Position numbers and translations under genes: made by a program
Notes under the pieces: model-generated
What the model saw: only the letters and a program-made list of their open reading frames with translations
What the model was told of the DNA's origin: nothing
Database searches by the model: none
Part shown: positions 14,447 to 24,009 of the stretch, in pieces
How positions within the stretch are numbered: the stretch's first letter is position 1
Layout of the letters: each line of letters begins with the position of its first letter
NCBI GenBank assembly: GCA_900769705.1
Contig: CAAGHP010000009.1
Location: forward strand, 1-64,000
DNA from: Alphaproteobacteria bacterium
GTDB taxonomy: Bacteria; Pseudomonadota; Alphaproteobacteria; RF32; CAG-239
DNA: 64,000 bases
Direction of reading: 5' to 3'

Positions 14447-15649
14447 TTAGACCTTATAATATGATTTTTTCAATTTTTTAGCATCTTTAATAAGCTGCTT
14501 TGTTTTTTGATATTTGTCATTATATTTAGCATATCGTTCACCGAATGCAAATGCTTTTTTCAAAGCATAACCAAATTTTTTGAGTCTGAAATGCAGCAGA
14601 TGGTTCATCACAAACGAAAGTTTGGCATTATATTCCCCTGCCCCAAAGCGGTTGTTAATGTTCGGGAAGTGAACTTTTGCAAACTCCGCCCGAAGAGCTG
14701 ATACGGCAGAAATATTTTCTTGAGCTTTCGATGCTTTGAAGTCTATCAACCTTGCTAAAATTTCTTCATAAAACGGAGTTTGCCTTGCATATTGCCACCA
14801 AATATCAGCCATCACTTCTTCTGGATAAAACCAAGGCTTAGCACTTTCTCCAGCCCAGTGATAGATGATGGCTTTTCCATTTGCAGAGATATATTCTTTT
14901 TGAACATTTTCAGGCATATAATCAATAATATTATCTGAAGACCATTCTTTGTTATAAGGTGTATAATTGCATATAATAGGCAATTTAAAAACTCTATGAG
15001 CCAATAATGAGCTAATTCCGTCCTGCTCTTGTAATTTGAAATGATTTTTCATACAATGCTCTAAAATTTTGTAAAATAATTTATGCTTTGTATAAGGCTC
15101 TACATTAAACAACATAACCCCTGTATTCAAATACTCCAGAGGTTCAGACATACATAAAACATTTTTCAAATATACTTCTGTTTTATAATCGCTTTTATAA
15201 TACCCAGACATGATAGGATCTTTAACAGCTGCTATTTCAGCATTATTTGTATCAATATCATAAATCAATGCCGGATCTTTATCAAATACTAAATCTACAT
15301 CTGTAAATAATATTTTTTTATAATCTTTAAAAATTAAAGGTGCTGCAATTCTGTAATAGCATTCTTCTTTAAAAGACGCTCTGGAAACAAAAAGATCTTT
15401 TCCTTTAAAATAATCAGAAGGGTTAAAAAAGCGCAAACTCATATTATTAGAGTTGTATCTGTTGCATAATTTTAATTTATTTTCTTCTGATATTGATCTT
15501 TCAAAAACTACAATATCATAATTGCGCTTGGCATCAGCATTCTGTTTGATTGACTCTAAAAACACTGATAGGTATGGAACATATTCATTACTGCAAGAAA
15601 CAGATAAGCTGACTGCATTTTTATCATAAACAAGATTAACTGTTTTCAT
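14447..15649 (-). CDS. GT8-family glycosyltransferase 1
   Basis: Retaining glycosyltransferase of family 8, the type that builds LPS cores and capsules. The start is placed at the ATG giving MKTVNLVYDKNAVSLSVSCS (400 residues), with GGAG six bases ahead located in the last codons of the upstream gene; an earlier in-frame start would overlap that gene. The metal-binding DxD lies in KKILFTDVDLVFDKDP near residue 115. The LNTGVMLFNV and EQDGISSLL motifs and the IIYHWAGESAKPW segment with the catalytic-pocket His follow. It is closely paralogous to the gene immediately upstream, so the pair arose by tandem duplication. Confidence 0.9.
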   Translation of the reverse strand: MKTVNLVYDKNAVSLSVSCSNEYVPYLSVFLESIKQNADAKRNYDIVVFERSISEENKLKLCNRYNSNNMSLRFFNPSDYFKGKDLFVSRASFKEECYYRIAAPLIFKDYKKILFTDVDLVFDKDPALIYDIDTNNAEIAAVKDPIMSGYYKSDYKTEVYLKNVLCMSEPLEYLNTGVMLFNVEPYTKHKLFYKILEHCMKNHFKLQEQDGISSLLAHRVFKLPIICNYTPYNKEWSSDNIIDYMPENVQKEYISANGKAIIYHWAGESAKPWFYPEEVMADIWWQYARQTPFYEEILARLIDFKASKAQENISAVSALRAEFAKVHFPNINNRFGAGEYNAKLSFVMNHLLHFRLKKFGYALKKAFAFGERYAKYNDKYQKTKQLIKDAKKLKKSYYKV

Positions 15650-15650
15650 C

Positions 15651-16844
15651 TTATACTCCATACATACGTTTTTGCAATTGTTTTGCATCTTTCAAAATTC
15701 TGCTAACAACTTGGCATTTTTGTCTGTATTTTTCCTTGTTAGATTTTGACAATACCAATTTTAACATTGAATATATAAACTTCTTTAAGCGAAAATAATT
15801 TATATGCTCTATAACAAATAACAAATGCTGTCGATATTCTGTATTTACAAATCTTCTATTTATATTAGGGAAATGTACTTTTATAAACTCTTCACGTATT
15901 CCTTTGGTCGCATCGCTTTTATTTATAGCCACTTGATAACGAAACTGAATAAAACGAGATAAGATTTCTGTATAAAAAGGTGTTTTTCTAGCATATTGCC
16001 ACCATATAGACGCTTTTTCTTCTTCAGGATAGCACCAAGGTTTACTTTCACCTGCATAATGGATAATATAAGGATTGTTTTTATCTTTCAAATATTGTTT
16101 CATATTTTCTTCAGGCATATATGATAACAAATCGATATATCGACCATAAGCCACAGGATAGTTCCAAGCCGTATCCAAGTAATATATATCAGTTTTAAAA
16201 AATGTATTTAAACCATCTTGTTCCAAGATTCTGAAAGTTGTTGAACTGACTAGTTCCAATAACTTTTTACTATACTTTTTTTGATTAAATATATTTACAT
16301 TTAATAACATAACACCAGTATTAAAATATTCATACGGTTTTTCTAAGTTTAATGTATTAAGAGCATAAGATATCCAATCTCTGGCATCCTTATGATTCAA
16401 CATTGCTCCCCACATCAAATCCTTACAAGCCGCTAAAGGATAGTTTTTAATGTCTTTTTTATATAAAATCATAGGGTCCTGTTGGAAAATCAAATCAACA
16501 TCTGTAAATAAGATTTTTTTATACTCTTTCAAAATTAACGGTGACACTAATCTAAAATAACATTCAAGGTTATAGTGAGCAGGAAAAGATAAATTACAGT
16601 TTTCTATTAAGCTGAGTGGATTTACAAAACGCAATACAATATTTCCACATTCCGTAAATTTTTGCAGCTGTTCTTTTCGATCATCAGAGATACCTCTTTC
16701 AAAAACTACAACATCATAGTTATAGTTGTTTGAAGCATGTTCCTTAATTGATTGCAAATAAACACTTAAATACGGCACATATTCTTCACTGCAAGAAACG
16801 GCAATACAACAAAAATTTTTTTCAAAAGCAGGTTTTAATACCAT
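15651..16844 (-). CDS. GT8-family glycosyltransferase 2
   Basis: A 397-residue family 8 glycosyltransferase, paralogue of the adjacent gene. Shared landmarks are AVSCSEEYVPYLSVYLQSIK, VVVFERGISDDRKEQL, KKILFTDVDLIFQQDP (DxD), YFNTGVMLLNV, LEQDGLNTF and PYIIHYAGESKPWCYPEEE. It likely transfers a hexose or hexuronate from a nucleotide sugar to the growing surface glycan at the cytoplasmic face (family knowledge; the exact sugar is unknown). It is 12 bases after the large GT2 fusion gene. Confidence 0.9.
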   Translation of the reverse strand: MVLKPAFEKNFCCIAVSCSEEYVPYLSVYLQSIKEHASNNYNYDVVVFERGISDDRKEQLQKFTECGNIVLRFVNPLSLIENCNLSFPAHYNLECYFRLVSPLILKEYKKILFTDVDLIFQQDPMILYKKDIKNYPLAACKDLMWGAMLNHKDARDWISYALNTLNLEKPYEYFNTGVMLLNVNIFNQKKYSKKLLELVSSTTFRILEQDGLNTFFKTDIYYLDTAWNYPVAYGRYIDLLSYMPEENMKQYLKDKNNPYIIHYAGESKPWCYPEEEKASIWWQYARKTPFYTEILSRFIQFRYQVAINKSDATKGIREEFIKVHFPNINRRFVNTEYRQHLLFVIEHINYFRLKKFIYSMLKLVLSKSNKEKYRQKCQVVSRILKDAKQLQKRMYGV

Positions 16845-16856
16845 AACTATAACTCC

Positions 16857-18854
16857 TTAGTTTATATAAACGTCTTTAAAGATTCCTTTTAATCCAACAG
16901 GATTTATTGAAACAATTTTAATATCCGGATAATTCAGCTTAATAAAAGGAACAAAATATTTCTTCATTATTTCTATTTGATAGTTTGCCGGAGCCATTGC
17001 ATTCGGTTTATTATAAGCATATCCAGAGCCGCAATCCCAACCGACAAAAAACAAACGTTTAGGATGGGCATATAAAATAAATTGCAAAGCTGAGAATGGT
17101 GTTCCTAAAAACTGCCCCATAGGTTCACATTCTAAATTTTCGGCAATATTATGCAATGGATAATCTTCCAAAATATATTGAACAGAATCTTTTCCTGCAG
17201 AAAAAGAGAACGGTATTCTATTGATATTACATTTTTTATTGGCAATATTTAAATCATCAGGTATTTTACCCCAAAACTTTTTGCAATTATTGCCTTCATA
17301 AGACAGACCATCCTTAGTTAAAGAACTATTGCAATTTTGCTTGATTGTATAATCCTGCATAAATAAATAATCTAGTTTAATCTTATCTAAATAAACAGCA
17401 CCATTAACACCAACGTGTATGGCATTTTTAATCGGTTTATAATTTTTTGCCGTAGGTCCGGTACAAACCAAAACAACATCTTTGCCATTAAAGGCATTTC
17501 TGTATTTACCAAATGTCTTAGGATGAATTGCTTCTGCCTCTAAAATACTTTTTATATTTGATAATTTGAGATTTAACAAAGTTTCGTTATTTTGTATTTT
17601 TGACACAACATTTGATAAAATACATGACATATTATTTATTTGTTGTTTAAGTTCATAACAGTTATCATGCCAATAATAAACCGGAATTAAAAAAAACTTA
17701 ATATACCTTTTTTGAGGTGTATCCTTTTTTATAACAACTGGTATTCCTAATATATAAAAAGATACTGTTTTTTTGGTTTCTATATATTTAAGTATACCTG
17801 ACAAATACTTATATGTTGTTTTATTTGCATCTGTTGATTTTTTGAAATACGTAATGCCTAGAAATTTTTTTACAGTTTTTGCTGTTGTTTTTCGACTCTG
17901 AAATATAAGTTTTTTAACTTTATAAAACCAGCTATTTGCCTTTATAAAATTTTTTATATCATTTTTGACAGCTAATGGAAAATATTTATAAGACTGGAAT
18001 TCAGCATTTTTATTTATTTCTTTTATAATTCTTTTTCTCTGTTTTCTATCAGCTGTCTGCATACATAATTTTAATCTTGGAGCAATTCTGAAAAATAATA
18101 TCTCCCACACTTCTTTTGGTAGATTATTTTTTCTTAAATATTCAAATGTTAATTCACATTCATCCAACATACAATCATTCAAATATTTAAATTCATGCAC
18201 ACCAGTAAACAATCTATATGTTACATACGCATGAGGAATTACATAAACACTATCTGCACAAGCATAACACTTCAAAATAAAACCGAAATCTTGACTGTGC
18301 CCTCCAGGTGTTTCATTAAAAAGAATATGATTTTTTTGCAAAAATGACTTTTTATAAATACCGCTCCAATGAGAAACATGGCCTTGAATCAGACCGGAAC
18401 ACAAACCTCTGGACAACACTTTACCACACTGCGAAATAGGGAAATTATTTTCCTGTTTAATACAACCTTGCTCGTCCAATGTTTGATAAATAGATTTAAC
18501 AACATCAATGTGACCTTGATTGCTTTTATTATATAAATCTTCAAACATATTTGGCTCGGCAAAATCATCGCTTTCCAAAAATCCTATATATTGTCCAGCA
18601 GCTTTATCAATTCCACGATTTAATGCAGCACCCATACCTATATTTTGCTTAAGGTATATAACACAAAAACGATTATCTTTTTTCAAATATTCTTTAATTA
18701 AAGCTTTATTAGTTTCGTCCGCGCCATTATCAATAAGTATAAATTCGCATTCTTTCAACGTCTGAGCAACCAGAGAATCTAAACACTGACGTACATATTC
18801 TTCTTTATGCTTAAATAGACAAGTTAAAACTGATACTTTAACATTATTAGTCAT
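16857..18854 (-). CDS. GT2 glycosyltransferase fused to a DUF115/sialyltransferase-like domain
   Basis: A 665-residue two-domain protein. Residues 1 to about 250 are a GT-A family 2 transferase (KVSVLTCLFKHKEEYVRQCL, FILIDNGADETNKALI, NRGIDKAAGQYIGFLESDDF with the DxD). A linker with ILGIPVVIKK-type repeats follows. From about residue 450 a second domain begins GKDVVLVCTGPTAKNYKPI and contains LGTPFSALQFILYAHPKRLF, FVGWDCGSGYAYN and IVSINPVGLKGIF. That order (GxGPS-like loop, G-x-x-A-x-x-x-A, GxDxG, C-terminal NP) resembles DUF115 and GT42-type transferases (tentative). Two successive sugar transfers by one enzyme are possible. The upstream acyltransferase overlaps it by 8 bases. Confidence 0.82.
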   Translation of the reverse strand: MTNNVKVSVLTCLFKHKEEYVRQCLDSLVAQTLKECEFILIDNGADETNKALIKEYLKKDNRFCVIYLKQNIGMGAALNRGIDKAAGQYIGFLESDDFAEPNMFEDLYNKSNQGHIDVVKSIYQTLDEQGCIKQENNFPISQCGKVLSRGLCSGLIQGHVSHWSGIYKKSFLQKNHILFNETPGGHSQDFGFILKCYACADSVYVIPHAYVTYRLFTGVHEFKYLNDCMLDECELTFEYLRKNNLPKEVWEILFFRIAPRLKLCMQTADRKQRKRIIKEINKNAEFQSYKYFPLAVKNDIKNFIKANSWFYKVKKLIFQSRKTTAKTVKKFLGITYFKKSTDANKTTYKYLSGILKYIETKKTVSFYILGIPVVIKKDTPQKRYIKFFLIPVYYWHDNCYELKQQINNMSCILSNVVSKIQNNETLLNLKLSNIKSILEAEAIHPKTFGKYRNAFNGKDVVLVCTGPTAKNYKPIKNAIHVGVNGAVYLDKIKLDYLFMQDYTIKQNCNSSLTKDGLSYEGNNCKKFWGKIPDDLNIANKKCNINRIPFSFSAGKDSVQYILEDYPLHNIAENLECEPMGQFLGTPFSALQFILYAHPKRLFFVGWDCGSGYAYNKPNAMAPANYQIEIMKKYFVPFIKLNYPDIKIVSINPVGLKGIFKDVYIN

Positions 18855-19833
18855 TGGTTCCTCTTTTACAAATAAACTTTATATTTTTCATTACAAAATG
18901 TAATAATATAGAAAAAAATGTTACTGATAATACATACAATAAAACCATATATATTGAATATGTTTGAAATTCTTGTCGGAAAATTATACGTACTATATAA
19001 TGTGATAAATAGATATAAATACTAATATCACTTAAATATTTAACAAATCTAGGTAGCTTAACTTCATGCGAAAAAGCTAGTGTTATACCATAAAATATAG
19101 CTAATATATATATAAATTCCAAACTATCTTTGCCATGTAATAACGACAAATAAATAATAATTGAAAATAATGAAATTTCTAAAATCCATTTATTTTTTGG
19201 CATGTTAAAATTTTTAGACCAACAGTAGCCTAAAATTCCTAGCATAATTCCCCCACCCACCCTAATTATAGGCATATTTATTATTCCTTGAAGGACCTTT
19301 CTCTGCACAGCATATCCTTCTAAATAATTAAATTGCTTAAAGATGTACGAATACGATAATAATACAAAAATCGGAGCTACAAATTGAATTGTAAATTTTT
19401 TATGTTCTTTTAATAGATAAAATAAAGGAATACTTATAGCAAAAAGCATTTGTATATACCAATCAACTGGGTTTAGACTAGGAGCAATATAATATGCATT
19501 TAACACTAAATAATCTGGAATTCCTCGTACGATTTTCTCAAATAAAACATTTATTGAACTTGGTGTATACCAATTTTCAACAAGTAAACGTAACATTGAT
19601 GTTATAAATATTAGCGGACAAAATTGAAAAAATCTTTTTTTAGAATATTCTAGCAATGTCTCATTTTTTTTGTTTTCTATATGGTATATTAACAAATAAC
19701 CCGAAGTTATTGCAAAAAAGTCAACAGCTATATACCAACTTGTTACTAATCCATAACAATTTCGCAAATGATGAAGTGCTATTAAATAAGTAAAAATAAC
19801 ACGCCAAAAATACATCATATTATTTTTTGACAT
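18847..19833 (-). CDS. Acyltransferase 3 family membrane protein
   Basis: Integral membrane O-acyltransferase of the OafA/YrhL type that adds acetyl or similar groups to surface sugars. The 328-residue chain has about ten hydrophobic helices. The early motif LIALHHLRNCYGLVTSWYIA and FFAITSGYLLIYHI matches the family, including the membrane histidine pair region and the SGYL segment. It overlaps the neighbouring genes by 8 and 14 bases, so it is tightly co-translated within the polysaccharide operon. Its local base composition is more AT-rich than the rfb genes, as are its neighbours from 14.5 to 20.8 kb. Confidence 0.88.
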   Translation of the reverse strand: MSKNNMMYFWRVIFTYLIALHHLRNCYGLVTSWYIAVDFFAITSGYLLIYHIENKKNETLLEYSKKRFFQFCPLIFITSMLRLLVENWYTPSSINVLFEKIVRGIPDYLVLNAYYIAPSLNPVDWYIQMLFAISIPLFYLLKEHKKFTIQFVAPIFVLLSYSYIFKQFNYLEGYAVQRKVLQGIINMPIIRVGGGIMLGILGYCWSKNFNMPKNKWILEISLFSIIIYLSLLHGKDSLEFIYILAIFYGITLAFSHEVKLPRFVKYLSDISIYIYLSHYIVRIIFRQEFQTYSIYMVLLYVLSVTFFSILLHFVMKNIKFICKRGTND

Positions 19834-20761
19834 ATTTTATTTCCAATATTCGCATATCTAATAAAGCTTCATAATATGGAGTTTTCCGAGCATATTTCCA
19901 GAACATTACTTCAAAAAATGATTTTAAATCAGGGATTTTTTGTTTTGAAGCATAATGTAAAATGTTTGGAACCGTAAAATCAGAAAAATAATCTTGATAA
20001 GTATTTTCTCCAGAAACTTTAAGAAATGCTCTATTATCAAAAATAGATTGATAATTCCATTTTGGAGATAAAATCTCTACGGAATCATTACAAATTGTGT
20101 TATAAACATCTTGATCTGGATAAAAAATTGGGGTTGTTTTTATCAAATTTAAAGCTTTATCAAGAAAATTCATATTTTTCATTTTAGTAACATTTACTAA
20201 AAAAACTCCTGTATTAACATATTTAGTATAGTCTAACTTTAAGATATCTGAAAAATATGTATCTAATCTGGTATTTCTGCATATAGCATTTGACTTTGCA
20301 GCTGATATTATTTGAAAATCTAAAATACCGCCTAAGACATTATCATGTAAGTCCTGTTTATATAATTCTGCTACATCTGATAAAATTACCAAATCAGCAT
20401 CTAAATACAGCACTTTTTCATATTTTGCAAAAAACTCTGGTATAAAAATAGAATAAAAAGCCACTAAATTATGATTACTTGTTACGTTATTTGCTTTTTT
20501 AAAAAGGTCAAAATATTGCTGTTTTTCTACACAAATCTGGCTTACATCTATAAAATTAACTTTTACATTTTTTTTATTTTCGACAAGTTTAAGAATATTA
20601 GATTTTGAAAACTCTTGAATATCTGAATTTAATATATTTAATTCGTAAAAATTCTTATTTGATATATGGTCTAACAATGAAATGATAGTAACATATAAAT
20701 AAGGAACATAATTGTTACTACAGCCAAAAACTATAGGAATAAAATTCTTTTTAAACAGCAT
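19820..20761 (-). CDS. GT8-family glycosyltransferase 3
   Basis: A 313-residue family 8 glycosyltransferase. It opens FIPIVFGCSNNYVPYLYVTI and has the DxD motif in YEKVLYLDADLVILSD near residue 115. YVNTGVFLVNV and YPDQDVYNTIC follow, then PNILHYASKQKI in the C-terminal half. Domain order and length fit LgtC/GspA-like enzymes. It is less similar to the two downstream GT8 genes than they are to each other. It probably adds one sugar to the surface glycan; specificity is unknown. Confidence 0.9.
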   Translation of the reverse strand: MLFKKNFIPIVFGCSNNYVPYLYVTIISLLDHISNKNFYELNILNSDIQEFSKSNILKLVENKKNVKVNFIDVSQICVEKQQYFDLFKKANNVTSNHNLVAFYSIFIPEFFAKYEKVLYLDADLVILSDVAELYKQDLHDNVLGGILDFQIISAAKSNAICRNTRLDTYFSDILKLDYTKYVNTGVFLVNVTKMKNMNFLDKALNLIKTTPIFYPDQDVYNTICNDSVEILSPKWNYQSIFDNRAFLKVSGENTYQDYFSDFTVPNILHYASKQKIPDLKSFFEVMFWKYARKTPYYEALLDMRILEIKYVKK

Positions 20762-20773
20762 ATTTGGGTACCT

Positions 20774-22036
20774 CTACACTTTCATTCCGCTTTCGAAAGC
20801 TTGGTGGCTCCAGAGATAATCCCATTCGCCAAAGCGTCCGATTGTTTTGATGCCTTGCGCTTGCAACCATTCACGCACAACTTTACGGCTTTCGTAAATT
20901 TCCGGCGTAAAAATGATATTAGCGTATGGTTCAAAACGAATGTCTTTCACCACAACATCACTATCATTAAACTGACAAATTTCTTTTAGTTTTTCAACTG
21001 TTTTTTGCAAAATTATATTTTTATCCACAACTTTTACACCATTTGCAAAAAATATTTCAGCTTGCAAAGATGAACACCCCTCCGGCGCGTTGTCCGGCGA
21101 CTTCAAGTTAGGCGAATAAACACGAGCCGGCGGCACATCCTCATCATAAATATAAAACCACAGATATTTTGCCACATCCGGACGATTGAAGCCCAAAGAC
21201 ACCTGATAACCGCAAGTCCAGCGCAGCTGATTGGCCGCATTTTGCACGTTTTCCGGCACATCGGAAATCATCTTTATAATTTCCGGCAGCGGCAGCGACG
21301 AAATCAAATTGTCATAATTTTCAACCATTCCATCGGCAAATTCAACCTGTTTTGCCGCGGTATCTATGCGCACGGCTTTTTTGTTCAGACGAATATCCAA
21401 ACCCTTGCGGCATTCGTTCATAATGCTGCGGAAGCCGCCTTTTTTAGGATAGTTCATAAACTTGGTGTAATAAAAGTTTTCTTGCTGTTCGGCAAAAGCT
21501 CCGCGCAAAACTTCCGGCAGCGGCGAAACATGGAGTCGATTGCCAACCCACTTGGTTTCCAGCTGTTTGGCCTCCACGCCCCAATATTTGCGAGTATACG
21601 CAAACGGAAAGTTTTCGGCAAAATAATCGCCGTACTGCACGCGCAGCCATTCGGCATAATCGGAAATTTCCGCCACATCTTTGCGCGGACGGTTGACAAA
21701 GCTGTCTATAATTTTCACTTTTTCTTCAATCGGCAGCGGCGCCAAGTTGTTTTGCGCCGGATGCTTGAGCCAGCAGCCGCGCCAATAGTTATACGAAACA
21801 GGCGGATGCGCGTATAAAGGCGATGACTTGGCAAAAAGCTCGGCAATTTTTTCGTCTTTGGCAAAAGTAAAATGCACGAATCGGTCAAAACGGAATCCGT
21901 CTATTTCAAAGAATCCGCACAAGCCGCCCCAGTCGTTATCTTTTTCAAAAATAACGCTGTTTTCGCCTTTTTGTTTTAAGTGGTAGGCGGCCGATATCCC
22001 AGCAATACCGGCGCCCAAAATCACATTATTTGACAA
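20774..22036 (-). CDS. FAD-dependent mutase/amine-oxidase-like enzyme
   Basis: The N-terminal dinucleotide fold NVILGAGIAGISAAYHLKQK with FEKDNDWGGLCGFFEIDGF shows FAD binding. The body resembles UDP-galactopyranose mutase and protoporphyrinogen-oxidase-like proteins found in O-antigen clusters (WLKHP, FAYTRKYWGV, LISSLPLPEII, IGRFGEWDYLWSHQ near the end). I place the start at TTG 22036 because GGAG lies six bases ahead; upstream in-frame codons lie inside rfbG. Next to CDP-6-deoxyhexose genes, a pyranose-furanose mutase role is attractive but unproven. A different FAD-dependent sugar oxidation remains possible. Confidence 0.8.
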   Translation of the reverse strand: MSNNVILGAGIAGISAAYHLKQKGENSVIFEKDNDWGGLCGFFEIDGFRFDRFVHFTFAKDEKIAELFAKSSPLYAHPPVSYNYWRGCWLKHPAQNNLAPLPIEEKVKIIDSFVNRPRKDVAEISDYAEWLRVQYGDYFAENFPFAYTRKYWGVEAKQLETKWVGNRLHVSPLPEVLRGAFAEQQENFYYTKFMNYPKKGGFRSIMNECRKGLDIRLNKKAVRIDTAAKQVEFADGMVENYDNLISSLPLPEIIKMISDVPENVQNAANQLRWTCGYQVSLGFNRPDVAKYLWFYIYDEDVPPARVYSPNLKSPDNAPEGCSSLQAEIFFANGVKVVDKNIILQKTVEKLKEICQFNDSDVVVKDIRFEPYANIIFTPEIYESRKVVREWLQAQGIKTIGRFGEWDYLWSHQAFESGMKV

Positions 22037-23105
22037 GATGTTCTCCGTGTTCTTCAATTTGTTTTACGCAAAAATCATACATATCATTAGAATGCAGAGC
22101 TTCTTTGTACCAATCCACAGTCTTTTGAACCGCGTCGGTCAAACCCCATTTTGCTTCCCATTGCAGCATAACATAAGCTTTGGTAACATCCAAATTCAGC
22201 AAGGTGTTTTCATGTACGGCGTTAGGGTCGGAAGCGTCAACAACTTCGCCTTTGCCGTAATATTCAACCAAGCGGCGCACCACTTCCAGCACGGTTTTGT
22301 TGGCGGAAATATGCGGACCAAAGTTGAAGTTGGTAGAATATTTAACCGGCTCTTCCAGTAATTTTTCACCGACACGCAGATAGCCTGACAGCGGCTCCAA
22401 AACATGCTCCCAAGGGCGAGTCGCAATCGGGTTGCGGATTTCAATCGGTTTGCCGGCTTCAATAAAGCGGATGCAGTCCGGAATAAGTCTGTTGTCAGAC
22501 CAATCGCCGCCGCCGATTACGTTTCCGGCGCGGACAATCGCCACAGCTTTGCCGTGAACATTGAATTTTGCCGGATTAAAATAAGACTGGCGATAAGCAT
22601 GCAACATCAGTTCAGTACAGCCTTTAGAAGCCGAATACGGGTCTTCGCCGCCCATGCGGTCGGTTTCTTTATAACCCCAGATTTGTTCAACGTTTTCATA
22701 GCATTTGTCTGAAGTAATCATAATGGCGGTTTTCAAACAATCATTATTGCGCATGCATTCCATGATGTTCAAGCTACCCATAATGTTGGTTTCAAACGTT
22801 TCTTTCGGCTGTTCGTAGGAAGTGCGAACCAGCGCCTGAGCCGCCAAATGGAAAACGATTTCCGGCTGATATTTTTTCACGACAGCGTCTAAATGCTCCA
22901 AATCTCTGGTATCGCCGCGAACATCGGCAAACAATTTGTCATGCAGATGACAAGCTTCAAAGTTGCCTTTGTCCGAAGTCGGATCAAGCGAATAGCCCAC
23001 AACTCTTGCGCCCATCATGGTCAGCCAAATAGAAAGCCAAGAACCCTTAAAGCCGGTGTGTCCGGTTACTAAAACAGTTTTACCTTTATAAACATTATTG
23101 TACAT
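22026..23105 (-). CDS. rfbG: CDP-glucose 4,6-dehydratase
   Basis: Converts CDP-glucose to CDP-4-dehydro-6-deoxyglucose, the branch-point of CDP-deoxyhexose synthesis. The 359-residue extended SDR has the NAD loop GHTGFKGSWLS near residue 15, FHLAAQALVRTSYEQP, the TSDKCYEN stretch, and the catalytic YxxxK in DPYSASKGCTELM; the substrate-binding region VIGGGDWSDNRLIPD is typical of RfbG. It lies downstream of rfbF and the reductase and overlaps both neighbours by about 11 bases, so the pathway genes are co-translated. Confidence 0.93.
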   Translation of the reverse strand: MYNNVYKGKTVLVTGHTGFKGSWLSIWLTMMGARVVGYSLDPTSDKGNFEACHLHDKLFADVRGDTRDLEHLDAVVKKYQPEIVFHLAAQALVRTSYEQPKETFETNIMGSLNIMECMRNNDCLKTAIMITSDKCYENVEQIWGYKETDRMGGEDPYSASKGCTELMLHAYRQSYFNPAKFNVHGKAVAIVRAGNVIGGGDWSDNRLIPDCIRFIEAGKPIEIRNPIATRPWEHVLEPLSGYLRVGEKLLEEPVKYSTNFNFGPHISANKTVLEVVRRLVEYYGKGEVVDASDPNAVHENTLLNLDVTKAYVMLQWEAKWGLTDAVQKTVDWYKEALHSNDMYDFCVKQIEEHGEHLVK

Positions 23106-24009
23106 TTTGATTTTCCTTATTATAATTTTTCCACCAATCTATCGTGGCTTTTAAGCCTTCGTCCAAAGTATATTTCGGCGTCCAACCGATAGACTTTAAT
23201 TTTTCATTATTGCCGACAACCAAATCGTCACCAAACGCTGCCGGAACCGCGCCCCAAAGGATTTTCCCCTTAAAATCGGTAAGTTCGGCAATTTTATTGA
23301 CAATGTAACGCAGCTGCACCGGTTTGCCGGAACAAATGTTCACTGCGCCCTGCACATCGCTTTCAAACACGTCAACAATACCGCGCGCCGTGTCTTCTAC
23401 ATGCAGATAGTCTTGAAACTTTAAGCAATCGCTGACTTTAACATCTTCGCCATTCAGGCAGGAATTTATAACAGACGGCATCAAGCGTTGCGGCTTTTCA
23501 TTCGGCCCGTACAAATTGAAAATTCTCGGCCACTTGAAATCTATATCATTCTGCTGACAGAAAATTTTTGCCAATTCATAAACCGCGTGCTTGCCGTTAC
23601 CGTATAAAGTTCCCGGATTGGTCGGAGTAACGTCTTCAGTCAAATAGCCGTATTTATATTCATATTCCGAACAAGTTCCGGCTCCGACAAACTTTTTACC
23701 GCCGTATTTTTGAAAGCTTTTCAGCAAATTGAGAGATGCAGCCACCCAATCCAAATTCAAATCCGACACATGGCATTTTTTGCCGACAAACCATGCTAAA
23801 TGAATCAGATTTTCAAAATGATTTTCCGCTAAAAAAGCATCTACCGCCGCCGCGTCCAAAACATTCATTTTATGCTGAATCAGACCGGTGTTATCCGCAT
23901 GAACTTCCGGCCAAACCAAGGCATGCACTTCATAGCCTCGCTCCAGCAACTCGGCCGTAACTTTAGAGCCAATAAAACCTGTTGCGCCCGTTAATAAAAC
24001 TTTTTTCAT
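23095..24009 (-). CDS. NAD-dependent epimerase/reductase of the CDP-deoxyhexose pathway
   Basis: A 304-residue extended SDR with the Rossmann loop TGATGFIGSKVTAELLERGY, LIHLAWFVGKK and the catalytic YxxxK in TLYGNGKHAVYELAK. It resembles the CDP-abequose/paratose synthase (RfbJ/RfbS) group that reduces the 4-keto group made by RfbG. No rfbH (3-dehydratase) is visible in this operon, so the product may be a CDP-6-deoxyhexose rather than a 3,6-dideoxyhexose (inference). The stop-start context with rfbF (one base apart) supports one pathway. Confidence 0.85.
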   Translation of the reverse strand: MKKVLLTGATGFIGSKVTAELLERGYEVHALVWPEVHADNTGLIQHKMNVLDAAAVDAFLAENHFENLIHLAWFVGKKCHVSDLNLDWVAASLNLLKSFQKYGGKKFVGAGTCSEYEYKYGYLTEDVTPTNPGTLYGNGKHAVYELAKIFCQQNDIDFKWPRIFNLYGPNEKPQRLMPSVINSCLNGEDVKVSDCLKFQDYLHVEDTARGIVDVFESDVQGAVNICSGKPVQLRYIVNKIAELTDFKGKILWGAVPAAFGDDLVVGNNEKLKSIGWTPKYTLDEGLKATIDWWKNYNKENQNVQ

